This document shows positions 23,397 through 35,004 of a stretch of DNA of 64,000 nt, piece by piece. The DNA comes from Glebionis coronaria. Its lineage: Eukaryota > Streptophyta > Magnoliopsida > Asterales > Asteraceae. The notes under the pieces were generated by a model that saw only the letters and a list, made by a program, of their open reading frames with translations, was not told the DNA's origin and ran no database searches. Made by a program: the position numbers and the translations under genes. Position 1 is the first letter of the stretch, and each line of letters opens with the position of its first letter. The stretch lies in assembly GCA_025667525.1 (NCBI GenBank), contig CM046875.1, positions 120,580,340 through 120,644,339 on the forward strand. Reading direction: 5' to 3'.

Positions 23397-23803
23397 CTTA
23401 AGAAGAAAATAAGATAAAGATAGGATCAAAACCTGCGTGTGAAAAACTTGAGAATCGGTAAGAACAAAAATTTGGGTGAAAAAGTGAAAACAAAGAGATG
23501 AAGCTCCTATTCATGCAAACAAGGAAAAAACAACTAAGTTACACGATTATGACACGTGTAACCTACTAACAAGATAGACAGTTGAAAAGGGGGCTGCCCA
23601 ATAGGCACGAAGAAATGATAGATACAATGTATCTGAAACATAGCAATCAGCAGTAAAAAAAGGGCGAGGAATCCAAAAAAGACAAAACACGCCAAGCGCC
23701 TTCATTAAACAAAAAAATAAGTATTGATCATCGCTTACCGATAAAGGCATTAAAGTCCAATAGTCCATACGTAGTCTGCAAGAACTACTGGACTAGGGGG
23801 ACT
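23397..23803 (+). other. Upstream region of the antisense gene and Tat polypurine tract
   Basis: This would hold the promoter and 5' untranslated region of the antisense gene on the - strand, with no clear TATA recognised. Its far end is the polypurine tract ACTAGGGGGACT (23792-23803), directly before the LTR start. Confidence 0.6.
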
Positions 23804-24401
23804 TGATGGTATATAGCATGGACACGGTCCATTGGGCCTAAAACCATACACCAAACCTTGGTCCTAGACCCAAGTAGCCAAAAGCCCACCACAGTGGAAA
23901 AGTCTCTAAACAGATCCGCTCTCAAGCAAGCGGAGCCGTAACACGATATCGGACGCGTTTCCAGCGACCACGTCCAAGAACCCTGCGCTTGAACTCTCAA
24001 ATAGTCAATCCACATGTCATGATTAGACAACAAACAGACTAATGGGCCTTTGTACCACAAAGGCCCACTCTCATGTACTATCCTAGAAACGGGGAAAGGC
24101 TCGGTACTTTCTCCTATAAATAGTACACACTTGTACTCCAAACGAGGTACGATTTTCTCACTCATCATTACACACACATATATCTCAGACGATATGAATA
24201 CTTACTCTCACACCGGAGACTAATCGTGGAGCCCGTCCCCACGGTAAAGACTAACAGTATTACTTTATTTGTGCAGGAAATTGTCAACCATATCTCTTGA
24301 TAGTACACGATCTACAATAACCAAAGGGATCTAAGCACCTTATCGCAAGTACTTATATCTGTACTAGACCCGGCCAATTGTTGTACTAACAATACCATTC
24401 A
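23804..24401 (+). repeat. 3' LTR of the Tat element
   Basis: The LTR starts TGATGGTAT after the polypurine tract and ends ATACCATTCA at 24401, an imperfect inverted match to the start. A TATA box (CCTATAAATAG, near 24114) is inside. Length is about 598 bp. No second copy is in the window, so the end is set by the terminal inverted repeat only. Confidence 0.65.
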
Positions 24402-24446
24402 CGCTCTTGAATCATATCATACAATATTTATACAAAATTAACATAT

Positions 24447-24728
24447 GTGATATACAGTTTTGTGCATTTTTTAGGAAACGACAAATCCCTATATTCATCA
24501 ACTGTGTATACAATATTTATAGAAAATGAAAGTGTCTGGTATAACCAACCTAAGGAAAATACAAAGGGAACTGTCTCATACGAAAAAAGGTATGATCAAC
24601 TAATGAAAGGGAACTGTCTCATACAGAAAATTAAGATGGGTGATATACAGTTTTGTGCATTTTATCATTGTGGAACGACAAATGCCTATTTTCATCAACT
24701 GTGCAAACAATATTTATAGAAAATGAAA
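24447..24728. repeat. Direct repeat of about 85 bp, period about 193 bp
   Basis: Copy 1 (24447-24531) and copy 2 (24640-24728) both run from GTGATATACAGTTTTGTGC to ATTTATAGAAAATGAAA. The part between contains a second repeated phrase, AAGGGAACTGTCTCATAC, near 24567 and 24608. ACAATATTTATA at 24421 hints at a further partial unit. Only two units are clear, so this is a local tandem duplication next to the RPA-like fragment. Confidence 0.7.
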
Positions 24729-24741
24729 CAAATAAACGAAC

Positions 24742-25010
24742 CTGTTTTTAAATGCAACTATCTCAGGTATGTCACGGTTAACATAAATCTTGGTGCCAAA
24801 TAAAGCATTCTGAATTACGGGAACACCTGCATCAAATCAGATGCATAAATATTATGAAATAACTATATAAAACATGAATTGTTTGTTAATACTAATTTCA
24901 AAATACTGCAATTACCATCCAATACTTCGCTTTGGCTAGCTAAAGTATGAACACAACATGTCACATCTGATCTCGTTTGTTTGCATACTCGTCCCACATT
25001 GAGGCCCATG
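24742..25010 (-). pseudogene. RPA70-like OB-fold gene fragment (tentative)
   Basis: On the - strand a candidate exon (24826-24742) reads VPVIQNALFGTKIYVNRDIPE and continues IVAFKNR. The pattern FGTK(I/L)YVN.D(I/L)PEI..F resembles a DNA-binding domain of replication protein A large subunits. It is preceded by a spliceable-looking intron (GTAATT donor at 24915, GATGCAG acceptor before 24826) and an upstream exon-like stretch ending SQSEVLDG. The zinc finger and the rest are missing. RPA-like genes occur both as host paralogues and inside Helitrons. The scaffold gap 100 bases away prevents extension. Confidence 0.4.
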
Positions 25011-25116
25011 TGTCCCAAAAGGTGCAATCCAAGCGTCTACGTCCGTAATATACAAACATAACATATTAATATGGTTCAAATGTAATAATCATGATATTAA
25101 ATTTACTAAAAGTCTA

Positions 25117-26116
25117 NNNNNNNNNNNNNNNNNNNNNNNNNNNNNNNNNNNNNNNNNNNNNNNNNNNNNNNNNNNNNNNNNNNNNNNNNNNNNNNNNNNN
25201 NNNNNNNNNNNNNNNNNNNNNNNNNNNNNNNNNNNNNNNNNNNNNNNNNNNNNNNNNNNNNNNNNNNNNNNNNNNNNNNNNNNNNNNNNNNNNNNNNNNN
25301 NNNNNNNNNNNNNNNNNNNNNNNNNNNNNNNNNNNNNNNNNNNNNNNNNNNNNNNNNNNNNNNNNNNNNNNNNNNNNNNNNNNNNNNNNNNNNNNNNNNN
25401 NNNNNNNNNNNNNNNNNNNNNNNNNNNNNNNNNNNNNNNNNNNNNNNNNNNNNNNNNNNNNNNNNNNNNNNNNNNNNNNNNNNNNNNNNNNNNNNNNNNN
25501 NNNNNNNNNNNNNNNNNNNNNNNNNNNNNNNNNNNNNNNNNNNNNNNNNNNNNNNNNNNNNNNNNNNNNNNNNNNNNNNNNNNNNNNNNNNNNNNNNNNN
25601 NNNNNNNNNNNNNNNNNNNNNNNNNNNNNNNNNNNNNNNNNNNNNNNNNNNNNNNNNNNNNNNNNNNNNNNNNNNNNNNNNNNNNNNNNNNNNNNNNNNN
25701 NNNNNNNNNNNNNNNNNNNNNNNNNNNNNNNNNNNNNNNNNNNNNNNNNNNNNNNNNNNNNNNNNNNNNNNNNNNNNNNNNNNNNNNNNNNNNNNNNNNN
25801 NNNNNNNNNNNNNNNNNNNNNNNNNNNNNNNNNNNNNNNNNNNNNNNNNNNNNNNNNNNNNNNNNNNNNNNNNNNNNNNNNNNNNNNNNNNNNNNNNNNN
25901 NNNNNNNNNNNNNNNNNNNNNNNNNNNNNNNNNNNNNNNNNNNNNNNNNNNNNNNNNNNNNNNNNNNNNNNNNNNNNNNNNNNNNNNNNNNNNNNNNNNN
26001 NNNNNNNNNNNNNNNNNNNNNNNNNNNNNNNNNNNNNNNNNNNNNNNNNNNNNNNNNNNNNNNNNNNNNNNNNNNNNNNNNNNNNNNNNNNNNNNNNNNN
26101 NNNNNNNNNNNNNNNN
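25117..26116. other. Assembly gap (1000 N)
   Basis: Exactly 1000 unknown bases. A round number usually means a placeholder between scaffolded contigs, so the true distance is unknown. Any reading frame through it is meaningless. Confidence 0.99.
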
Positions 26117-26284
26117 ATGCAAAAAGGTACAAATAAAATGTTAAAGTTAATTTTTTCTTTGTTTTTCATTGGAGTATTTTATAGATAGTATAAGATATGT
26201 GCGACTCTCAAAATCGGGTAAATTGTGAACATAACATTAAACTCAGAAGTAAAATGAAGAACGAAACACGAATAAAAAAATAAA

Positions 26285-26488
26285 TCAATCTCTAAAATAT
26301 GGGTTATTACACCATCGTTGGTAGAGTGTGCCTGTTCTAATGGTGTCTTTTGTGGAGCCCAATAAAGAAAAATTTACAATAAGTAAGCAATCTGGTAGCA
26401 AACTTATTCTATTTTCTTCTTCGGCTTCTTTCAAAAGTTTGATTCGTTTAAAGGTGATTTGAGGTTGGTATTTTTCATCTTCCTCCAT
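26285..26488 (-). pseudogene. F-box protein gene fragment
   Basis: The 67-codon frame starts MEEDEKYQPQ and contains NRISLLPDCLLI, then STKDTIRTGTLYQRW, the core of a plant F-box (L-P-D-x-LL ... T-K-D-x-x-R-T-x-x-L-x-x-R-W). F-box proteins bind SKP1 and choose substrates for SCF ubiquitin ligases. After the Trp the sequence departs from the family and stops, so the substrate-binding part is missing. The middle (VNFSLLG) differs from the usual helix. Only 170 bases separate it from the assembly gap, so truncation could be real or linked to the gap. Confidence 0.7.
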
Positions 26489-27156
26489 TTTTTCGCTTAA
26501 CGATTAACTGTTTTAAAAGATACTGTTTAAAAGATACGAATATTTGAAAGAGAGGACTAAAATGTGTTTCTTAAAATGTTTAGTTTAATATCATCTATTC
26601 GATAAATGAAAATAGAGGGTATGGGTTTTTCCTTTGGTTTCTTGATACAATTCGATATCCAAACGAAGTTAAATACAAATAATTTTGTTTTTTTTGTTTA
26701 TTCAGTACACTAATTTGGTTGATATATCACATGTGCTATAACAATACTCGCTAATCACTTAATCTGTAAGTTCGAAGATTAACCTGCCATCGGTAAAAAT
26801 AGGCAATAAGTATTTGGGTGAAACACCAAATAATTCTTCGTGATCTTTTTTGACGAAACTTTTTTTAGAAGTACTTATATAGCCATCCTCATCATTGAAT
26901 GGTATGTTGTGCGTTTTGCTAATTCAAACGAATGTTACAGTACTACCTATAGTCTTGTAGATCCTACTGGTCGAACTTTAGATAGATGGAAGAACAAAAA
27001 GTTTCCTGTAGAATGTGACTCAAAATATTATGGAACTATTTTCCTAGTTGTAGATTTTACATAAAGATTAAATTTCTGACCTGATTGCACTACCTTCAAT
27101 TCATTTTTTTTAGGTATATGTATTGTTACTTTATGTTGGCTTTAATCTTGAATAAT
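26489..27156. other. Unassigned sequence left of gypsy-2
   Basis: Possible upstream region of the F-box fragment. A 74-codon frame at 26840-27064 (+) contains YSLVDPTGRTLDRWKNKKFP; I recognise no family. The last five bases, ATAAT (27152-27156), are the left target duplication of gypsy-2. Confidence 0.5.
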
Positions 27157-30100
27157 TGATTATAGAGTTTTTACCACTCTTTAGGAAATGAGGGCAAATT
27201 AGGGTAAATACACAAGTAGTTTAGGAAAACCACGAGTTATGACCCAAAGTGGGGATCGTTCTCAAGGAGGCTTGGTGTGTGTGTTAAGAAATGATTAATT
27301 ATGTGATTATATGATTATGATAAAGAAAATAGAAATGGGATAAGAAGAGAATGACGGTTACGAAGACGAATTACACTAAGAAGAAAAGGTCGTTCACGTA
27401 AAACTGTAAAAGCACCAAAATTAAAAATTTACCCTCAAAATTCCTAAAAATTGCAATAAATCCTAAATAATGTAATCAGAGTTTACAAAAAAATCAAAAT
27501 TCACCCCAAATCTTTTATTTAATTAAATAATAATCTTTTGATGCTAATTAAAGCCCTAAAAATAAATTTAATTAACAAAAATCCCAAAATGAGTTTTTAT
27601 CACTTTATAAACCCTCTAAAATACCCTAACTTAATTTAATAATATTTTTGAAAATTTTAAAACTAATTAAACTATTTAGAAACAGTTAAAAAACTCTTAA
27701 ACTTAAAATAATTATAAAAGTTAATCTAAGGATAATAAAAATATTCTAAAAGTTGTAAAATTCCTAACTTAATGTGTTTAACCTAAAGAAAAATATAAAA
27801 ACTTGAAAAAACAAAATTTTAATTTTAAATAATAAAAGTAATAATAAAATAGTATTAAAATCCAAAATTTATAAAAAATTCTAAAAACTTGGCAAACGAA
27901 CTTAATTTAACCTAAAATAGACACATAAATAAACTTAAAATTACAAAAATACCCCTAATGGGCCTCCAAATGGGCCAAAAGGTCCAAACAGTCCCCTTAT
28001 TGGGCTCAAATAGGCCCAATAAGCAAAAAGTTGTCCAATTAAGCCGCAAAAACTCCTATCTGACTCAATAATTTGATTATGAACACAATTTTTCAAAGGA
28101 CCAAAAGCTGAAAATGTGAAATAAGCTGACTTATACCAAACATCTTATTCTTAATGGGCTTTTTGGCCCATTAAGCTATAGGCTGATGCCATAAGCTCAA
28201 ATTAAACACACAAGCTTCTTTTGAGGTGCTTAAGACTTTTGTAAAAATAAATTTGAAATAAGCCAAAGGAATAAGCCTGAAAATGCAAAAAGCAATCTAT
28301 AGAAAACGACAAAATAGTCGTTTTTGAGTTCTAGGCTATCCCAAGAGCTGATTCAAATTGAAAAAGCTTTTAAATGACTTAACTAAGCTTAATCAACAAA
28401 AAGTTTTCAAATAAGTTCACTCAATAAGCTGAAATAAGCAAATAAGCACTTATGAAAAAGTCAAATAAGTTGGTTTTCTAGCAAAGAAGTCAAAGTCAAA
28501 GTCTAATAAGCTCCAGTTCAAACAAATGGGTCAAAATATGAAGATCTATCACAAAAAACAAGTTGTTGCAGGTCTGGATAAGCCAAAATGGCTTAATGAT
28601 AAGCTAACTAAAAAAATTGCACAAGCAGGGGCTCGTTTTGGGTGTTAAGCAGTGGAAACTTTTTTCACTGCTTGACTTCTTGACTTTTTTGTCTTTAGTG
28701 ACTTTTTTTGGAGATTCAAGTTACACAAAGGCACCCAAATGATCAGTGGATCAAGAGGAGTCAAATACAACAAAGAAATCAACAATCAACAACAGCCAAA
28801 TTAGTACAGTTAATTCAATTAAGCACCAGATCACTCACAGACGTGAACAAATAAGTAGTTGAGGTTGAATAAGCACTTATAACACAATTCAGCCAACCAA
28901 ACTTAACGCAAATGCATGCACAAGCAATATTAAACTTAAATAAGCAAGTCTAATCAGGTTTCATGCACTGATTCAAAGTATTGAGCAAGATTCAAGCACT
29001 TAAAGTTACTGATGAACACTAAACATGCAGTTATGAACACTTGCTGATGCAAATTGACCACCAAGCCAAATTCAAACCTCCAAATCTTGTTATCAGGTTT
29101 ATAAGAACGTATGTTTAAACACTGTTTTAGCCCTAAGCATGCATACACTCTAGGTGTTCCCAAAGTCTTAGGTCAAAAACAGTCAAAACTAGCAATCTAT
29201 AGCACAATCTTTGATTTGGTGTTTCAAAGCTAAAAACTTGCAGCAAAATGCACTCAAACAAGCATATAGCAGATACCAAGCAAATACACAAACTTCCAAC
29301 CACAAAATAACACACAACGATTCAAGACATGTAATCCCAAACACCCTTTTAACTTTTCAAATCAAGATTTTCAAAGCAAGAATGCATTCCAAGGTTACCC
29401 AAGCCCAAATCAACACAACAACATATGGAGATATACAGATTAGCCACAAGATTAAGCACAAAATCAGCAGGAACACAAGTCACACACAAATATCACCAAA
29501 AATCAAGATTTAAACAGATTTTGGGATTAAGTATGAAAACCTCATGGATGTACATCCACACCCACGAATTTTGAGCTTATGTAATGGCAAGAACAAGTAC
29601 AAGCTTCCACAACAAAGCCTGCTAAGATTCAGCAAGGTTAGAAGCAAAATATGAAAATCAGAAAAATGGAAAATTCTTGATTAATGCAACCTTAGTTCCC
29701 CCACACTTGATTATCCCCAAATTATAGGCTTCACCACACCTTGATAACTCAATATCAGGATGCTATGATCAACTTTATAGCCCAAGAATTACAAGGTTTG
29801 AACTAGACTTAGCAAAATATCAAGAAAAGTGGAAAATGTGCAAACTTTTGCACACTCCTTTTGAAAACAGGTTTAGGGGTTCAAGAACAATAAACAAGAA
29901 ACAATAATAAGCAGATTATAAGAGTGGCACTTGATTTTTCTTCAACAAATTCAAACACATTTCATTAACTGAATATGAGATTTACAGATTTGTGAACCAA
30001 GGAAAATTCAAGAGCAAGCTGAAATGAAATGAGTCCTATGCCTTATATAGGCTATAATGAACTAGTTAAGAGCTAAAAACGTAAACCCTAAAGCTTTGAA

Positions 30101-31400
30101 GTCCCAGAATTACCCCTTGTAGGGTTTTGAACTTTGAAAATCATGTGACTCTTTCTTGTTTGTTTGTGGAGCTGGCATGGTGAAAAGTTGATCAAAGGGC
30201 TTGTAATGAGCTTAAAAAGTAAGTTATAATCTCACACGTTGGATGACTGGCCAAGTTTTGGCAGTTTCTTCTTTGTTGCAGTAGGGGAATCATGTGTGGG
30301 ACAAAGGAGTGATGTGGCAAGTATTTTCAAGGTTGGGTTATGATTAAGGCATGCTTAATCATAAATCTGGATAATATTGGGGCTTAATTCTTGGTAAATA
30401 TGAAATGCCCAATTTGTGTTCTTGGTGAATAGTTAGTGTGTTTGATCCAGTTTAGGGGTGATTAGGATTTAAATCCATGTTTAGGCGCCAAGGTTTATTT
30501 ATTAAATAAACCGGATTAGTGGAGGGCTGAGGTGGAAGAATGGTGTGTGGTGATTGGTGGAAATCAAGTAGTGGGGCACGTGTCAAGTGCTGGTAGGTCA
30601 AGGTAAGTATTTATGTCTGCCAGCTTTTACCCCTCAACTCTTCAACTCTTTTCACTTGCAATTAAATACATCAAATCCGAATTCCCTTTGTATTTCATGT
30701 TTTCTTTTTCACACTTTTTCCCCAAATACTTTTCCAAAGTATTTTCAGGGGTATTTCTTGCCATTTCTTGATTCTTGAAGGACTGATTTGGCATTTTCTT
30801 GATTGATAATGGTCTTGACTTGTTTGTTTGACTTCTTGGAGGACTGAATTTGCCAAGTCATGATTAATGAGGGACCATTTTTGCCATTTCTTCAAAGTCA
30901 AGGGTCCTTTTGGTAATTTTGATATTTTCAAAGGACCAAACTTGTAATTTCTTGTAACTTGGAGTCCTTCTTTGTATGTTTGACTTTGAGGAGGATAAAT
31001 ATTGACATTTTAGTTTTGTTGAGGGACTAAAATTGCCAACTCTTCAAAGTGGAGGGCCCTTTTTGGAATATTGACAAACTTTAGGGACCAATCTTGTAAT
31101 TATGAGGATACAAGGGTATAAAGTGTCAATTCTTCCATATTGGAGGACCCTTCTTCATAAATCTTAAAATCTTCAAGGGTTTTCTTGGAAAATTCTTCAT
31201 TAGGGTTTGGTTCAATGTGCGGCTTCGTTTCCCGTGTTCGTTTTTGCATGATTCTTGTGATCTTTTGTCATTTTCTCAATATCCGTACATAGAATACACA
31301 AGAAACAAACACAAGCATATATTTGGGTATTTTCATGATATTTAATGCATTTTAAGCCCTTTTTGGACGATGAGACTATGTATAAAAGCAAGTCTCATCA
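27157..31400 (-). repeat. 3' LTR of gypsy-2 (4.2 kb)
   Basis: On the + strand it runs from TGATTATAGAG to GTCTCATCA, next to the reverse of the polypurine tract at 31401. It contains no gene; short open frames in it are repeated in the other copy and match nothing I know. It is rich in ATAAGC motifs between 28000 and 28960. The outer end carries the inverted repeat GATGAGACT (31369-31377) and AGTCTCATC (31391-31399). Confidence 0.92.
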
Positions 31401-33506
31401 CTCCCCCATACTAAACCATTGCCGTGCCCTCACGTAATGCTAGAATAAAGTATCGTAGCATCTCCAAAATTCATTTTGTTTTACTTTTATTGAACGATAA
31501 ACTAGCTACACTACTACTATTACTACCACTTGCGTTTTAGACATAATGTATGATTTTCATCGCAAAATGGGACGTTTAGGTTCATAGAATAAGAACACGT
31601 GAATGCTTCGTTAGAAATAATTTCATCGTCCTCGATTTTCACTCCAATTCCATGCCAAGCGTGCAACAAGATCATTGTCATTATAAGTTAGTAATGCTAA
31701 CACTACTCATATGCCCTAATCACGTACTTATCCTCCCAATATCCTAAGTTGTATCTCTTACTCCCTCCGTCCCAAAATTATAGTCCATGTTTCCTTTTCG
31801 GGTTGTCCCAAATTAATTGTCCACTTCTAAAACTTCTAAAAATAGGTAGGAATTTTAGATCGAGATTACTAGATTACCCTTAATTGAAATCATAATTACA
31901 AACTTTAAAAAGGTTTTAAATTAATTGGTTAAGGGTAAAACTGTCTTTCTGCAAAAAGTAAGAGAGAGAAAGCTGAAAAGGTGGTACTTTTCTTAAACTG
32001 TATGTTTTTTGTCGGGAGACAATAATTTTGGGACGGAGGGAGTATATTTTATTTTATCTTGAATGTTTCACGAGGATACATTGTTTGACTTATGCGATAA
32101 TAGAGATTTAGGTCTAAAAATAGAGTCCTAACGGTGTAAACAAGACCATCAAATCAATAACCCCTCCTGATAGACAACGATGTCAATAAATTAAGTCAAC
32201 AAGAAGGATCGATAAACACGGTTTTATAACGGTTTCGAACATAAGACTTATTACCAAGACTTTTATACGCCCCCTAACGGAAGGGCCTTATTATCTTTGG
32301 TTTACCTCCATCTTTTATTCAACTTCACCATGAAGCTTTTATTATGACTTCGGTCTTGCCTTGCCTTTTATTATCCACCTCATCGGTAGTTTTATTAGCC
32401 AAAGACGTATATTCTCACGCTAAGGCGAATTTTGGATCTTTAAAGTTTCAAAGATTAAGGCTTGATTCACTTTTAATTTTGCATAGATTTTTCGGCCTTG
32501 TGGGCTTCAAATTGTTTGCTTGATTTAGGTGAGCACTTGAAATCTTATTATTGGGTGAAGCTTTTAATTATTCGGGTGCCAATACTTCAAAACCGTGACG
32601 CTGGCGATACCTTAATGTCTTCCCAATTTAATTACACGGAAGATACTAGAAAAGACTAGAAACCCAACAATCAAGACTAAACCGCTAAGTCAATATTTAT
32701 TAAGCAAAAAATATTTACAAGCGAAGGGAGAATAAGCAAATAACGAGAACACATGAGTTTTTGAAAAAATATGAGTATTCTACGTTTAGCATAGTAACTT
32801 ATAATTAACCCTATCATTTCTCGTCCTCATTTAAGAGACTTAGCCTAATGTGAAGTTAAGGAATCAAAGCTAAGTGCTCAACACGCACGGTCGAGTCAAA
32901 AATTACTCTTATTCTCGCCATCGGAAAACCTACATTCGTGTCTTCAAACACTTATAAAAACATGAGAAAAATTTTAAAATTTGGCCATTTTTAGCCTTAT
33001 TTTGCAACAAAACGATAAAAAAAGATAAACTTTGGAAAGCGTGAAGGTTTGGCAAGGCAAGTATCTATTCACCCCCCATACTGAAGTTAAATATTGTCCT
33101 CAGTGTTTCGAGTCTAGGAGTGCGAACACGCCATACTAGAGACGTAGCCGAATGCATAATCTAGCATGGAAAGGGTGTAACCGTTAAATTTAAACCATTT
33201 ATGAAGTGTGCTATAAACCTAAGGTTAGAACATCAAAGGATATATCATAGATATTGAGAAAGTATTCAAAGCAAACGATCGAGTGCTCCCATAAAACGAA
33301 CACGAGAGGCTCCAATCGTGAAGATTATGATCATCTAAAATCCACAATTCACAAACAACCACGGAACAAAGGTTGGAAGAGCACAAATCCCCACACGTTA
33401 CTACATTAGAAAGCGATAATATGTACATAGGATAAGCATGGGACTCCCTCACGAGGCACCTCGTTTTTTATTACCGAGTCATGAGCTCGACTCGATCCCC
33501 TTAATA
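31401..33506 (-). other. Non-coding tail of gypsy-2 between integrase and 3' LTR
   Basis: On the - strand it ends with the polypurine tract AGTATGGGGGAG directly before the LTR. No env-like frame is visible over 2.1 kb. It contains a MITE (31761-32042). Part of it (32860-33535) is shared with gypsy-1, including a C-run that is 6 long here and 13 long there. Confidence 0.8.
31761..32042. mobile_element. Stowaway-type MITE
   Basis: A 282-bp element with terminal inverted repeats CTCCCTCCGTCCCAAAATTA and, at the other end, its complement ending GGGACGGAGGGAG. It is flanked by the dinucleotide TA (31759-31760 and 32043-32044). These are the marks of Tc1/mariner-related Stowaway MITEs. There is no coding capacity. 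It inserted into the tail of gypsy-2, so it is younger than that insertion or travelled with the family. Confidence 0.93.
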
Positions 33507-35004
33507 CTAATTATCATTGGGGAAGGTGATTTGGTCGAGGTAGTTCAAGGATGGAACTTCCCCGCCAAAGTAGTGCTTCAACCTATGTCCATTCACCTTG
33601 AAATTGGGGCCATCATTTTGAGCTAGCTCGATGGTCCCATAAGGAAAAACTTGAGTCACGGTGAATGGGCCGTACCAACGGGATTTCAACTTACCAGAAA
33701 AGATTTTCAAACGAGAATTAAAAAGAAAAACTTTATCCCCAATGTTAAAAACCCGGTTTTAATTTTAGAATCATGCAACTTTTTAGTCTTTCTTTATAAA
33801 TCAATGAATTTTCATAAGCAATATCCCTTAATTCATCCAATTCATTTAATTGCATTTTCTGGTGTTTTCTCGCGGTCTCCATATCATCATTACAATGCTT
33901 TAAGGCCCAATAAGCCTTGTGTTCCAATTCAATTGGCAAATGCCAATTTTTCCCATACACAAGCTTATAAGGAGTGCACCCAATGGGCGTCTTATGAGCG
34001 GTCCTAAAAGCCGATAAAGCATCGTCCAACTTATCCGACCAAGATTGTCGGTTTTTCCCAACGGATCTCTCCAAGATCCTCTTCAAAGCTCGGTTTGAAA
34101 CCTCGACTTGCCCACTCGTTTGTGGGTGATAAGCCGTAGAAAGCCGATGTGTAACCCCATATTTCCTTTGGAACCTTTCAAATTGGTCGTTAAAAAAATG
34201 GGTTCCACGATCGCTTATGATCGCACGAGGGGTTCCAAACTGAGAAAACAAGCTTTTCAAAAACTTGACTACCACACGAGCATCATTAGTGGGCAAAGCC
34301 TTAGCCTCCACCCACTTTGATAGGTAGTCAACCGCGACAAGGATGTACTTATTACCACGAGATGATGGGAACGGACCCATAAAGTCAATGCCCCAAACGT
34401 CAAAGATCTCACACACTTGGATGATATTTTGTGGCATTTCATCTTTTTGTGAGGCTTTTCCTTGTCGTTGGCATGAGTCACATGACTTCACAAGCTCATG
34501 TGCATCTCGGTAAATAGTAGGCCAAAAGAAGCCGGCATCAAATACCTTCTTAGCCGTGAGATTAGCACCATGGTGACCACCCGCGGGTCCCTCGTGGCAA
34601 GATCTAAGGATGTTAGAAGCTTCGGTGCCAAATACACAACGTCGGATGATTTGATCCGCACAAGTTCGAAACAAGTAAGGGTCGTTCCAAAAATAGAACT
34701 TGACGTCACGAAAGAATTTTCGTTTTTCTTGAGTCGTCATACCCTTGATGATGAAGTTGCCCGCATGGTAATTTGTGATGTCCGCAAACCATGGGGTGGA
34801 TGAATCAAGCTTAGAATTCACTACACCAAGTGTCTCGAGCGGAAATGTTTCGGTGATTTCCTTGGGCTCGTAAACACTTTGGTGAGGATCTTCTAAACGA
34901 GAAAGATGATCGGTCGCTAGATTCTCGGCTCCTTTTTTTGTCAACAATCTTGTGATCAAATTCTTGGAGGAGGAGAATCCAACGAAGTAATCTCGGCTTT
35001 GCAT
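33507..35004 (-). pseudogene. pol: Athila-like integrase
   Basis: The frame from 35004 begins out of phase and joins the RNase H tail ([15 protein letters not shown]), then runs through integrase to 33745. The HHCC finger is [10 protein letters not shown] ... CDSCQRQ. The core has [18 protein letters not shown] and [12 protein letters not shown], so all three acidic residues are present. After a frame break the C-terminal part (33710-33507) has [18 protein letters not shown], a GPY/F module typical of gypsy integrases. Integrase joins cDNA ends to host DNA. The core looks intact, but the break before the C-terminal module and breaks upstream disable the polyprotein. Confidence 0.92.

Larger units (their letters stand above)
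16350..24401 (+). mobile_element. Tat-lineage Ty3/gypsy element, 5'-truncated in this window
   Basis: On the + strand the order is protease tail, RT, RNase H, a second (archaeal-type) RNase H, integrase, spacer, antisense gene, polypurine tract and 3' LTR. RT before integrase marks Ty3/gypsy. Two RNase H domains and an antisense gene between integrase and the 3' LTR are features known from the Tat/Ogre group. gag and the 5' LTR are not here; they may lie left of the nest of insertions that interrupts the element at 16349. Many stops and frameshifts show an old copy. The coding strand is markedly A-rich compared with the other elements. Confidence 0.85.

Noticed and set aside
25089..26188. Long open frames of more than 330 codons on both strands
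   Set aside because: They consist almost wholly of N from the assembly gap.
29133..29513. Open frames of 60-100 codons repeated at 41934-42254
   Set aside because: They lie in the two LTR copies of gypsy-2, so their recurrence is due to LTR duplication. They show no family similarity and are antisense to each other.
30587..30931. Paired frames of 63 and 78 codons, also present at 43386-43730
   Set aside because: Again the same LTR segment in two copies, with low-complexity Phe/Pro/Ser/Lys composition and no known motif.
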